A DNA stretch of 64,000 nt from Ciona savignyi (taxonomy: Eukaryota; Chordata; Ascidiacea; Phlebobranchia; Cionidae): positions 161,775 through 225,774 of the forward strand of contig CH003018.1 in assembly GCA_000149265.1 (NCBI GenBank). The letters run 5' to 3'. Of this stretch, positions 54,561-64,000 are shown piece by piece (position 1 is the first letter of the stretch; the number at the start of each line of letters is the position of its first letter). Both the position numbers and the translations under genes were made by a program. The notes below the pieces were generated by a model. The model was not told the origin of the DNA and searched no databases. It saw only the letters and a program-made list of their open reading frames with translations.

Positions 54561-57500
54561 ATGGCTGAGCTACTTCAAAATGGTACTGCTGCCGGTTCAA
54601 AAGATGTGACTGTGGATATGATGGATTACAAATACATTGACAATTGCAATGATGTTAAGGTGAAACTACTTATGTTTGTATCCTAAAAAGTTAAATTTTC
54701 ATTTCTGCCACATCATCAATGTCATAGCATTACATACATTATGAAAGTCGTAAAGACCAAGAATCATATTAATATGCTAATTATTATTTTATGTTATAAG
54801 TACATCCTCTTTAAAAAATTCAATCCATTTTTGTTTTTTATGTGTATTCGATAACAGCATACTTTCAGGAACTTGAGAGAATATTTCGTGCATTAAAATC
54901 TGGGAAGGATGGTTACTTTCCCCATCTTATATCACACTGTGAAAATAAGGTTCGAGAGATCAATCCCCGCAGCAAAGAGCTTAGAAAATTAAACCCTATT
55001 ACTAGAACAAAGTATGACACCTGTTTTACTATGCTATTCTAACTTGTTCTAATCTTCAGGTTTGGGTCTATACAACCACAGTTTGTTATGGTGTTAAATT
55101 CCATGCTTGGTATATTTCACCAAATGAATAGGATGGGTTCATTTTTTTCTGAGTTATGAAAATAATGGGTTTCAATAGTCACATGCCAACATCAAATTAT
55201 CTTGTGCCCACTGTTAAAACAGTTTTCGACAACCTTTTAAATGTCTTTTCCCAAGGACGTTACCGACTACATAGCAATCAGTTAACAACATTTTGCCTGA
55301 TGACTAACTGTACAACTGACCAAGCTTCCTGACTCTTTAATAATTGCCTATCTGCCTTACAATAACTTTGTAGGTATTTTTTTTTTTAATTTACTTGACA
55401 ACAGGGATTTACCTGAAGAAGAAGCAAAACTCATCACAAATGGTATCAGTGATTGGAGAAGTAAAATTTCTTCATGTGAGACCACCACCAACCCTGCTGA
55501 TGAAGAACTTCCCCCAGTCAGACAAGCCACCACCTTTAAAGGTTTTTTAAAAGTTTATTTTAAAATTAACCTCAGCCAAAATGTCAAGAGGAAAAACATG
55601 AATTATTTATTGACCAATGATTTTAAAAAAATTGTTATGTTCCCCATTACCAATAATAAACTTTAAATAAAACTTTTTTTAAGAAACTTAATAAACAGAT
55701 AAAGTTGTTTTTCTTAGTTTATTTTCCCGAAGACTTTACTGAAAAAATTTAAAAGGTAAACAGTCTTTACATTGTTTTTCTTTTTAGAACATATTTAAAA
55801 CCTTGTCAGAACCAACTTTACTTTAAATTAATTTACTTAGTGAGCAAACATGAGGTACATAAAAAGTATAAAACTATTGGTTCATTTGTTTGGGATGTTA
55901 CTAATGACTGTCCTATTGAAACGACTCAAAAAAAATTGACAACGATCGCATCTCAAAGCATTTAAAAATTAAAAATCACACTTGCAGAAAATGAAATAGA
56001 ATGCTAATTCTTGACCTGTCTTTGCAGGAAATAAATCCACCTCGGATCCACCTAAGAAAAATAATAGAATAAGAAGCTATGATTACAAATCATGGGATAA
56101 GTTTGATGCAGATAATGAATGTGCAAAAGTTGATAAGAAAATTGAAGGCACTCCCAGTATACCTATTGCGAGTGTAAGTACATTTGTTATGTTATTACCA
56201 TAGCTATAAAATGTAGAAAATTTGTGTGTAAGTGAAAAGAAATGTTAAGAAATACTTGCATGGGGTTTTTATTCTGTCTACCACATGCACATGGCTGTTA
56301 CATATGCCACAAGCGTTCATTGCAAATATATGATGACATCTAATCTATTTATAGAAAATGCCAGATAAAATAAATGGAAGTTGGTTGTCTGATAGTGAAA
56401 AGTTGATTCGAGCTGGAATAGAAAAGGACAAGGGAAATGAAGCCTTTAAAGCGGGTTTGTTTAAATCTGCGTTCTATTTATTTTTTTAGCAATATCTGGT
56501 ATGCTTGCAGTACTGCAAAAAATTGTTGAGCTCATTACTCGCGTTGTTTTAAATTCGCAGCATACTATTGACATTTGGTCACATATAACACAGGGTTTTG
56601 AGTATAAAAAATTAGCCCACTGACTGGATCATGCAACTATGCATGAATTCGGACTTGTTTGTTTTACAATAATCCATCATATTTGATTATGCACCAGATT
56701 GCCATGATTAATGACAATCATTAAACACCACAACATAATTGATTTGTTAGTCACTGCCTAAACTAATATTCATCATGAATTATATAATTAGCGACCACCT
56801 ATATACTGCAAATGTAGACCAATAAACATTCATACTTTTAACGAACGTGTTTACCTCACCAGCTGACTATGATGAAGCGTTGATCTACTACTCCAGAAGT
56901 ATCAGTTTGTCAAGGACAGCTGCCTCCATAAACAACAGAGCACTGTCCTACATTCGTCTGCAGAGGTGGAAGGAGGCTGAGTCAGATTGCAATGATGTCA
57001 GTATGATTCACTTTGGCTAATAACAATTCATTGTTGATCACTATTATAACCAACTGCTTGTTGAACAGGTTTTGCAGCTTGAGCCAGAAAATTTAAAAGC
57101 CAAGTTGAGACGAGCTACTGCTAGAAAAGAATTATTGAAATACGTTGAGGCCAAAACTGACCTTCAGTTTGTTTTAGAAATGGTATGTATGTAACTTTGT
57201 TTGATTAAAATTAACTCCGAAATTACTTTTCATGAAATAAACGGAACATTTAGAGCTAATATGTTATTTTTACTTAAAATAAAAATATATATTAAGAAAT
57301 TATTGTGTTTATTAGCTAGACTACTATATTATGAAAATATTTTCATTTGAAAATAAATGTCGCTTTGTTGTAGAAGGATAACATACCATGTTTAAAAAAA
57401 GGATTTATTTAAATGTGATGTACACAAGTTTTTAAATTATATTATCGTTATAACATAATCTTTAACTAACCAATTGCACAATAGGAACCTCACAACTCCA

Positions 57501-59851
57501 GAGCATTAAAAATACTGGAAGAAGTTGAACAAAAACTTGGGAAAAAATCTTCTGGGGATGCTGTTGAGTCTTCAAAAAAGTCTGGAAGAAAGATGATAAT
57601 CACTGAGGTCTCATCTGATGAGGAGAATACAGATGAACCTGTAATGAACCACTGTGATTTAGGGAATAAAACTGTAAAAAAGGAAGAAGAGATTCCAGAG
57701 GAAAAATCTTCAGAAATATTTAACACCGGAAGAGTTGACGATCAAAACTCTAAAATGGAGGACTCAGTCAAGGAAACAATTTCCCACACTGAAAATCTAG
57801 AAATTGAGGATGCAATTGTCAACACACCACCTGCAGAAATGCCAGAAGCTGTACTTAGGATTAAAAATCTGGCAAAAGAATCATTTCTAAGTGGACAGTA
57901 TAGTGAAGCAGCTAACCAATATTCAAAAGCTATTAAGATGATTATTAAAATTGCTGAAGAAAATACAAACACCGATCATAGCCATAATGTTGCTATGTTG
58001 TATAACAACAAAGCAGCATGCTGTTTGAAAATGGGTGATGACAGGGAATGTATTGCAAATTGCAATGAAGTGCTTGTGTTAAAAGGAATGGACACCAAGG
58101 CACTTATACGACGTGCTTGTGCATTTGAACATCTGGAGAAGTACAAACAGGCATACTTGGATTTCCGCTCCGCTCAATCTATTGACTGGAGAATCAAGCA
58201 TGCTCAAGATGGAGCGAACCGAGTTGCTAAGCACTTAAGAGACATACATGGACCTACTTGGAAGACAATGCTAACAGAAAATAAAGTATTAACAGAAACG
58301 TCACAGTCTAATGTAAGCTCACCAGCTAAACTCGAAACAAAACGAGTTCCAAATATCAGTGCGCCCACCAGCAACCAACCTCAACCCAAAAGTACAACGA
58401 ATCCACTAAAAACCACGCCGAGACAAGAAATAAAAAAAAATAGACAAGGTAAGAATAGAAAGTCACAAAATTCTAATATGGCTAATTCGAAATCACAAGA
58501 AAAAAGTGATTTTACAAAGAACAAAACAACCAAGTCATCTGAAGCTGACATAGAAAAGAAAAAAGAAGAAATACGTCGCTCTTTGTTTGAAAAACTAAAA
58601 ACTGAAGGAAATAGTGAAGTTAAGAGAGGCAACTATGAAAAAGCTGTTGTCTGCTACACAAAATGCATGGACATGTGCCCAAATGAGGTAGCCAGTTATA
58701 CAAACCGAGCGTTGTGCTATTTGAAACTAAATAAATCGGTTTCTGCAAGTAGCGACTGCACTGAAGCTTTGAAAAGAGACCCCAAAAATATCAAGGCTCT
58801 TTTCAGACGAGCACAGGCAAACAAAAACCTTAAAAATTACGAAAAGGCGTGTCAAGATCTCAACCAAGTTTTAAAACTGGAACCAGAAAATAAGTCGGCT
58901 AATACTGAACTGGTGGCTGTCAAAAAACTTAAGCGAAATTTTAATGACGAAGATTTTCTTGTAAAACCAGCTTCTTCAGTGAAGTCGGATGTTTCCACTG
59001 CAAAAGTAGAAACAAGAAAAAGGAAGATAATAATAGAAGATGTGGAAAGTGATGAAGAAACAACTGGATTTATCTCTGGTAATTCAAAAACTTTTAATAC
59101 CAAATCTACTTCACCAAAGTCAGAAGCACCAATAGACATACCAAAGGTCGATACTGTGAAACCAAAATTTATTACCGAAATCTTAGAAGATAGGCCAACC
59201 AAAGATAAACCAGTAGAAAGCAATGAGTTAAAAGTTAACGAAGATGCCAGCAAAAATAACATTGAAAATTTAACAACAGATTTGAAGCAAGTCAATCCAG
59301 AGATAAAAGAAAATAATGTTGGTGGACTCCCTGCTAAAATGACTCGATTAAAAATTGATGAAGTCAGTATCAAATCTGATTCAGAAGATTCCCAAATATC
59401 TTCAGTAACGGATGACTCTCGTAGCTCCCAAACATCAGGAGTATCCTCTAAATATCTTGATACTGTACCAACCCCGTATGAATTTGGTAACGCCTGGAAT
59501 GCAGTTCAGCCGAAAAACGCAGTTAGCGAATACAAAAGAATTCTAGATCGAGCTCCTGTGGATATTATCCCAGCCTTGGTCACCAACAAAACAACCGACC
59601 ATATGATCGTGACCTTTTCCAAGATCGCTCGCTACCATTTAATAGCTGGGGAAAAGGAAGAGGTTGACCGAGCATATGGAATATTACTGGCGCTATCAAA
59701 GGCTCAACGGTTTAACATGGCGGCGATGTTTCTATCAGAGAAAGATAAGAAGTGTGTGTTGTCAGCGATGGACGATTTGGAATCAGCAGAAGACATTGGC
59801 TCCTATGTTAAGTCTGACATTGAAAATCTGAGAGTCACATACATGCTTTAA
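54561..59851 (+). CDS. SPAG1: Sperm-associated antigen 1 (dynein arm assembly factor)
   Basis: Cytoplasmic TPR co-chaperone needed to pre-assemble ciliary dynein arms. Eight exons in phase: 54561-54659, 54869-55011, 55405-55541, 56028-56173, 56355-56454, 56863-56996, 57069-57182 and 57485-59851. Predicted length is 1079 aa (human ~926). The N terminus carries the SPAG1 signature DYKYIDNCNDVKELERIF and YDYKSWDKFD (residues ~160-170). TPR array 1 spans residues ~190-285 (KDKGNEAFKAGDYDEALIYY). Arrays 2 (~413-554, AKESFLSGQYSEAANQYSKA) and 3 (~650-770, EGNSEVKRGNYEKAVVCYTK) lie in the 2.4-kb last exon, with an RPAP3-like C-terminal domain (~950-1079, TPYEFGNAWNAV, ALSKAQRFNMA). Acidic and Lys-rich disordered linkers separate them. 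RPAP3 was considered, but three TPR arrays plus the N-terminal block favour SPAG1. Ciliary expression would be expected. Confidence 0.93.
55180..55330 (-). mobile_element. SINE fragment, diverged, in SPAG1 intron 2
   Basis: ATCAAATTATCTTGTGCCCA, CTTTTCCCAAGGACGTTACC, ACTACATAGCAATCAGTTAA and an eroded tRNA-like head. Confidence 0.5.
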
Positions 59852-61275
59852 TTATACTTTTTGTTTCAAAATATACTTTTGAATTTTCTTTGCAAAAGAC
59901 TGTGTATGACATATATAGAATTATTTAATCTTTAATTTTATACTTGATATTTCAATTCTAGATTCAAATTGTCCCAGCGGTATTTGTTAAATATGTAGTG
60001 TTAGTTTACAATGTGTAGTAATGGAAAAATTGATTTCTAATGTTTTTGTAGCTGTGTAACTTTGATTGCGTTAACTTAAAGTTTTATATTTTTCCCTTAC
60101 ATGTTCCTCTTTGGCTATCTGAATTATATAAATTTCTTAATACAAAATCTTGGCGAACTGGTCGGTTGTGTCTTTTAGGGATTCTTTTTTTTCGTTTCGG
60201 GTGTATTTAGTGTAGAAATAACTGTGTATAGTTTCCTTACCAAATTGTCAGCTTCGATTTAAATGAAAAAAAAACGATTTACTGTGGTAAAAATGTAATA
60301 TTTGGCTAATTAGATGACCAATTCAGATTTAATCAGAGAATCGCAGAAATAATCCTTAATAAGTAAAACTGATGTCGCATTTTGGTTGTTGCCACCATCA
60401 ACGGTGGTTTTAACTTAATCGATTAAAATTGTTCGCTTTAATTGAAATTATGCTAATGTTGAATTAGCTTTAATCTCAACATTGGCCAACAATAAACACG
60501 AGATAGGATAGGATATTCATCTTTATCCCCGTGACTGGGAAAACCAAGGGGGTTAACACACGGGCAATCGTCAGATCACCACGCGCCCATCGTTGGGTTA
60601 CCAGAGCTATTGCAGTGAGTTGTATGTGATAGACACGTTCCTTTAATTTGGTAGAACCCATTAATACGCTGGGTTCAGGCAATGTCCGTAAAGTGCCTTG
60701 CCCAAGGACACAACCGACTAGCTAGCGACCAGTTTCGCACCTGCAACCTTTCGATTGAAAGGCGACGCACTTAACCGTTAGTTAGACCGACGGGCCGGAC
60801 AAAAGATGTGAAAACCTCTAGCTGCTTCCGGTTCACCATTTATGGAGATAGCACGTACACCATTTGGCGATTGATTATCCTTTTAAATCGGATAAATATT
60901 ACCGCTAAAACGCATAAAATAGCACTAAAGCTTAATCTTTGTATCGTATGGTATCGTGATTAACAATATATGGGAACAATGTTGAATCGACAGCCACTAT
61001 TTTTTACCGTTCTTAGTTTTGAATACAGGATGGGCTCGTTACTAAGATCATTTTTTATGTAAGTTCGTATCTGTATCGGTGCAACCGTTTACGTTAACCG
61101 TTCGGCCACACAACCGCGCAACAGCCGAAAATCATAAACTTTTATGTGTTGAAATGCTTCAACGCACAACTTTTTACTTGGGGGAATTACCATGTGTGTT
61201 ATTCATTAAATTATTAAATTGAAATTTAGTGCGGATTGTTCAGAGCAGAAGAGTGTGAATAAATAAACATAATAA
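59852..61275. other. Intergenic region between SPAG1 and DHODH
   Basis: SPAG1 3' UTR, a full-length SINE (60502-60795) and the presumed DHODH promoter just left of 61276. No exon recognised. Confidence 0.45.
60502..60795 (-). mobile_element. SINE, full length
   Basis: GATAGGATAGGATATTCATC tail, AACACACGGGCAATCGTCAG, GGGTTACCAGAGCTATTGCA, TTTGGTAGAACCCATTAATA, CTTGCCCAAGGACACAACCG, CGCACCTGCAACCTTTCGAT and a head ending CACTTAACCGTTAGTTAGAC. Little decay, so a good reference copy. Confidence 0.88.
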
Positions 61276-63940
61276 TATGGCGAAGGTAAGTAATCTTACA
61301 AGTCAATAGAAAATTCATTAACACGCTGATCAGGAAATGTAGTAATCCAATTAACCTTTTTCCACACACTTTTATGGAAAGTATGACATATGGGATTTAC
61401 TCAAGACCTTATTGTATCAAAACTACTAAACGTTTTTTAAAGATGATTTTGCTGTAAAATTTTTGAACTATCTAAATTTTGTTTAAAGTTTAAGATAAAG
61501 ACACGGTAAATCATGTTAGACAAGTAGTGCATTAGATATATACTGCCCATCTTATAAACTTTTTAGCAGGTTATTGGTATTTATTTTATTCCAGCCTGAA
61601 CTAACCTTTTTTGTAGCGAACTTCTATTTAATGACTATATATACTATGTACTAGACAGTTTCCATTTATAACATGAATTCTTAATATCAAGGGACAAATA
61701 ATTCAAAGCGCTGCTTTGTTACTTGGAGGAGCATCTGTTTTTTGTGGCTATGAAACGTACCAAGGAAATGAAAAGTTTTATTCTAACATCCTCATGCCAA
61801 CTGTACATGCTTTGTTTGGACCGGAAATGGCACATAACTTGGCTATTAAAGCACTTTCATATGGGGTGGTGCCTAAGAAACAAAAACAAGAGTTTGATAA
61901 ATTGGTAGGTCATTTCACACAAATATATATGTGTCTTATTATTAATGAACCTCCGGTATAACAAGCAACAACATTTTTCAGCAAGAAAAGTATTTGTGCA
62001 TTGCAATAAGGTAATTAAATGATATTTAAAGGATCACTATTTTTCATGTTATTTGTTAAGTTGATGACTATTGAGATAAGCGCAGTCAAAATTTGAAGAT
62101 CCATAATAAAAGCTGAAATATTTTAGTATATTAACCCTTTAACTGCCGCTGTCGACTCAAGTCGACAGCTCCGAAAATTACATAAGTAGAAAAGTATACG
62201 ACCGATTTTGATCAGTGAGATGACGCTGGAGAGCTGAATAATTTCTGCGTTTGCCAATATAAGATGATATATAGGTTTGCATTTAATATTTTTTAGTTAT
62301 TTGAGTTTTTAAAAATGTATACATATAAGTGTGGTTTTGGTTGTTTTAATTAGTTTTAATTTTGGTTTTAGTCCCCGATTAGTTTTCAACTATTGTCATC
62401 ATGGTTCGCTTGGTTAGTTTGAAAACAATCCATTCGTTTTTGGCTTGTACATTTTGGATTAGGCTATTTTTTGAGCTTATGGAGGGTAAAAACAGAAGAA
62501 GCTGTCCTTTTGTGAGCTGATAATGATTCTGAAAGCAGTTGTGCTTCATTTTTGAGTAGTTCTAGCAATGAAGAACCTTTTTGAAGATGTTTTGCATCAG
62601 TTTTGTTTTGCTGTGGCTATGTGTTTGTGTTTTATTGGGCAAGTGTAAAAAATCAGTCAAGTTGTGACGTCGTCATCAGTCAAGTTGTGACGTCATCACA
62701 AAAAGAGTAGTACAAAAATGTTCCAAAGATAATCATAAATAACTTTTCTACATACTGTTTTGTTTGTAAATGAGAAAAAAAGATAGTTTTTGTTGATCTA
62801 AATAGTAACACATGACGTCATTGCACAATGTATGACGTCATTGAAATTTTATTAATGCAAATAAAAAGAAAATTTATTACTGAACAACTTTTCTGTTGAT
62901 CATATCATGCTTACATCAATAGTTTTGTGTACAGAAGCCTCTAACCTAAGGTTACTTAGCTGAAAAATGAACTGAAAAACAGCCGGCAGTTAAAGGGTTA
63001 ATGTCCAATAATAATTAAATGTTATCACTGAGTGTAAGATATCACAAGATTTATCATTTCACTTAACATTTTTAGTCTTTTTAATTTATTATATTCTATA
63101 TGAGCTCTGCTTTCCACAGCCGTGCAAAGTGTTTGGACTTGAATTTTCAAACCCGGTTGGCATTGCAGCTGGCTTCGACAAACATGTGGAAGCTGTCAGT
63201 GGATTGAATAAACTGGGTTTTGGATTTGTTGAGGTCGGAAGCATTACTCCTTTGCCACAAGATGGCAATGATAAGCCACGAGTATTTCGACTGCCCAAAG
63301 ATAAAGCAGTTATAAACAGGTAACTATGTAAGTAAAATATTTAGATATGTGGCATTGGGGTCATTTGTAACTTACTTTTTATTGCAAAATGATGTTTGAA
63401 CATGTTGTTAAAGTTGATTCTGCAATTGAAACTTGTTGTTAATACTTAACTTTCATTGGTAAAAACAAGATTATGGTCTATTGGCGATCTTCATACGCTT
63501 TCAGTTTTACTTAACTGCCAATTGTAATTTCCATAGAAAATAGTTTTATGAAAACAAAATTTGAATTCGATGTGGAATTTATCCTTAACCTAGTCANNNN
63601 NNNNNNNNNNNNNNNNNNNNNNNNNNNNNNNNNNNNNNNNNNNNNNNNNNNNNNNNNNNNNNNNNNNNNNNNNNNNNNNNNNNNNNNNNNNNNNNNCAAA
63701 ATTATGTGCATTTATAAATGCCTACTATTTAAGCTAAATTGTTTTTTTCCAGGAGAAACAATTCTTGGGGTAAACTTAGGCAAGAACAAAGAGTCATTGG
63801 ATGCCACAAAGGATTACACGGAGGGAGTGTTAAAGCTGGGAACATATGCTGATTACATTGTCATCAATGTGTCAAGTCCTAACACTCCTGGATTACGATC
63901 GCTTCAAGGAAGAGACAAACTGAAAAATTTATGCACAGCA
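61276..63940 (+). CDS. DHODH: Dihydroorotate dehydrogenase (quinone), mitochondrial, 5' part
   Basis: Class 2 DHODH of the inner mitochondrial membrane, which oxidises dihydroorotate to orotate in pyrimidine synthesis with FMN and ubiquinone. Exons seen: 61276-61284 (only MAK), 61692-61904, 63120-63319 and 63753-63940. The N terminus has a hydrophobic anchor ([14 protein letters not shown]) and the ubiquinone-tunnel helices ([20 protein letters not shown]). The FMN/substrate blocks are [62 protein letters not shown] and [15 protein letters not shown]. The exon that should begin YGFNS is missing and probably sits in the 63597-63696 gap. The rest, including the catalytic Ser region and barrel end, is beyond the window. 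The ten-base first exon is supported by a good GTAAGT donor and by phase, but is the least certain part. A piggyBac-like MITE lies in intron 2. Confidence 0.92.
62131..63001. mobile_element. piggyBac-like MITE in DHODH intron 2
   Basis: 871 bp flanked by TTAA. The terminal 18 bases TTAACCCTTTAACTGCCG are perfectly inverted at the other end. A palindromic CTGTCGACTCAAGTCGACAG follows the left end. Inside, near 62510-62585, one broken frame reads [20 protein letters not shown], an acidic Ser-rich run like the start of piggyBac transposases, followed by a stop. No functional transposase. Confidence 0.85.
63597..63696. other. Assembly gap (100 N)
   Basis: Placeholder run inside the DHODH gene; one expected exon is missing and may lie here. 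Confidence 0.99.
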
Positions 63941-64000
63941 GTAAGTTTTTTTAACCATGAAAGTTTGCATTAAACTTTGTATTAGTTGCCATCTTGGTCA

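Noticed and set aside
58852..59373. 173-codon minus-strand frame across SPAG1 exon 8 (and 57490-57726, 57742-57972, 58381-58632)
   Set aside because: Antisense shadows of the long SPAG1 exon, whose Ser/Lys/Glu codons read as hydrophobic residues on the other strand.

Overview
This is a 64 kb piece of an AT-rich, intron-rich eukaryotic chromosome. Small genes with many short introns, closely packed genes, animal-specific gene families (IRF, CMPK2, MBOAT7, HERPUD, SPAG1, THAP) and a dense load of small non-autonomous transposons suggest an invertebrate deuterostome. A tunicate such as Ciona is my best guess, but that is inference from protein look and genome style, not a database match. Three runs of exactly 100 N (31457-31556, 51312-51411, 63597-63696) are scaffold joins, so the order of sequence across them is not assured.

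Layout from left to right. 1-5.2 kb: no confident gene; a hAT-type MITE with an 8-bp target duplication, a SINE fragment and one small possible secreted ORF. 5.2-10.6 kb (+): MBOAT7, lysophosphatidylinositol acyltransferase, complete in 8 exons (470 aa), with a degenerate ~330-bp satellite in its large intron. 10.9-14.2 kb (-): CMPK2-like mitochondrial UMP/CMP kinase, complete in 8 exons (492 aa), convergent with MBOAT7. 16.1-18.5 kb (+): SF3B6 (p14), complete, 125 aa. 18.8-20.5 kb (+): MPG/AAG DNA glycosylase, 247 aa. 20.8-22.9 kb (-): PITHD1, complete, 205 aa, convergent with MPG. 24.3-35.5 kb (-): exons of an interferon regulatory factor (DNA-binding domain at 31.7-35.5 kb, IRF-association domain at 24.3-24.9 kb). 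Between the two halves, on the same strand and beside a scaffold gap, lie five exons of a HERPUD-family ER membrane protein (28.0-31.5 kb). 38.0-47.7 kb (-): a ~20-exon gene encoding an N-terminal THAP domain and about six C-terminal C2H2-type zinc fingers. 47.7-54.5 kb: repeats, a gap and an orphan promoter-like CpG-containing segment. 54.6-59.9 kb (+): SPAG1 (dynein-arm assembly factor), complete, about 1079 aa. 61.3-64 kb (+): DHODH, 5' part, running off the window and interrupted by a gap.

Repeats shape the window. About 20 copies of one tRNA-derived SINE with a TATCC-type tail are scattered through introns and intergenic DNA. There are also pogo-like, piggyBac-like (TTAA) and hAT-like MITEs, several with perfect inverted ends and target duplications. 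Many short ORFs in this window are simply these repeats read through.

The genes do not form an operon or one pathway. CMPK2 (mitochondrial pyrimidine nucleotide kinase) and DHODH (mitochondrial pyrimidine synthesis) share a metabolic theme, and CMPK2 and IRF share an innate-immunity theme in vertebrates, but a functional link here is speculative. Exon coordinates were set by hand from GT/AG sites, reading phase and family similarity. They are internally phase-consistent except where stated.
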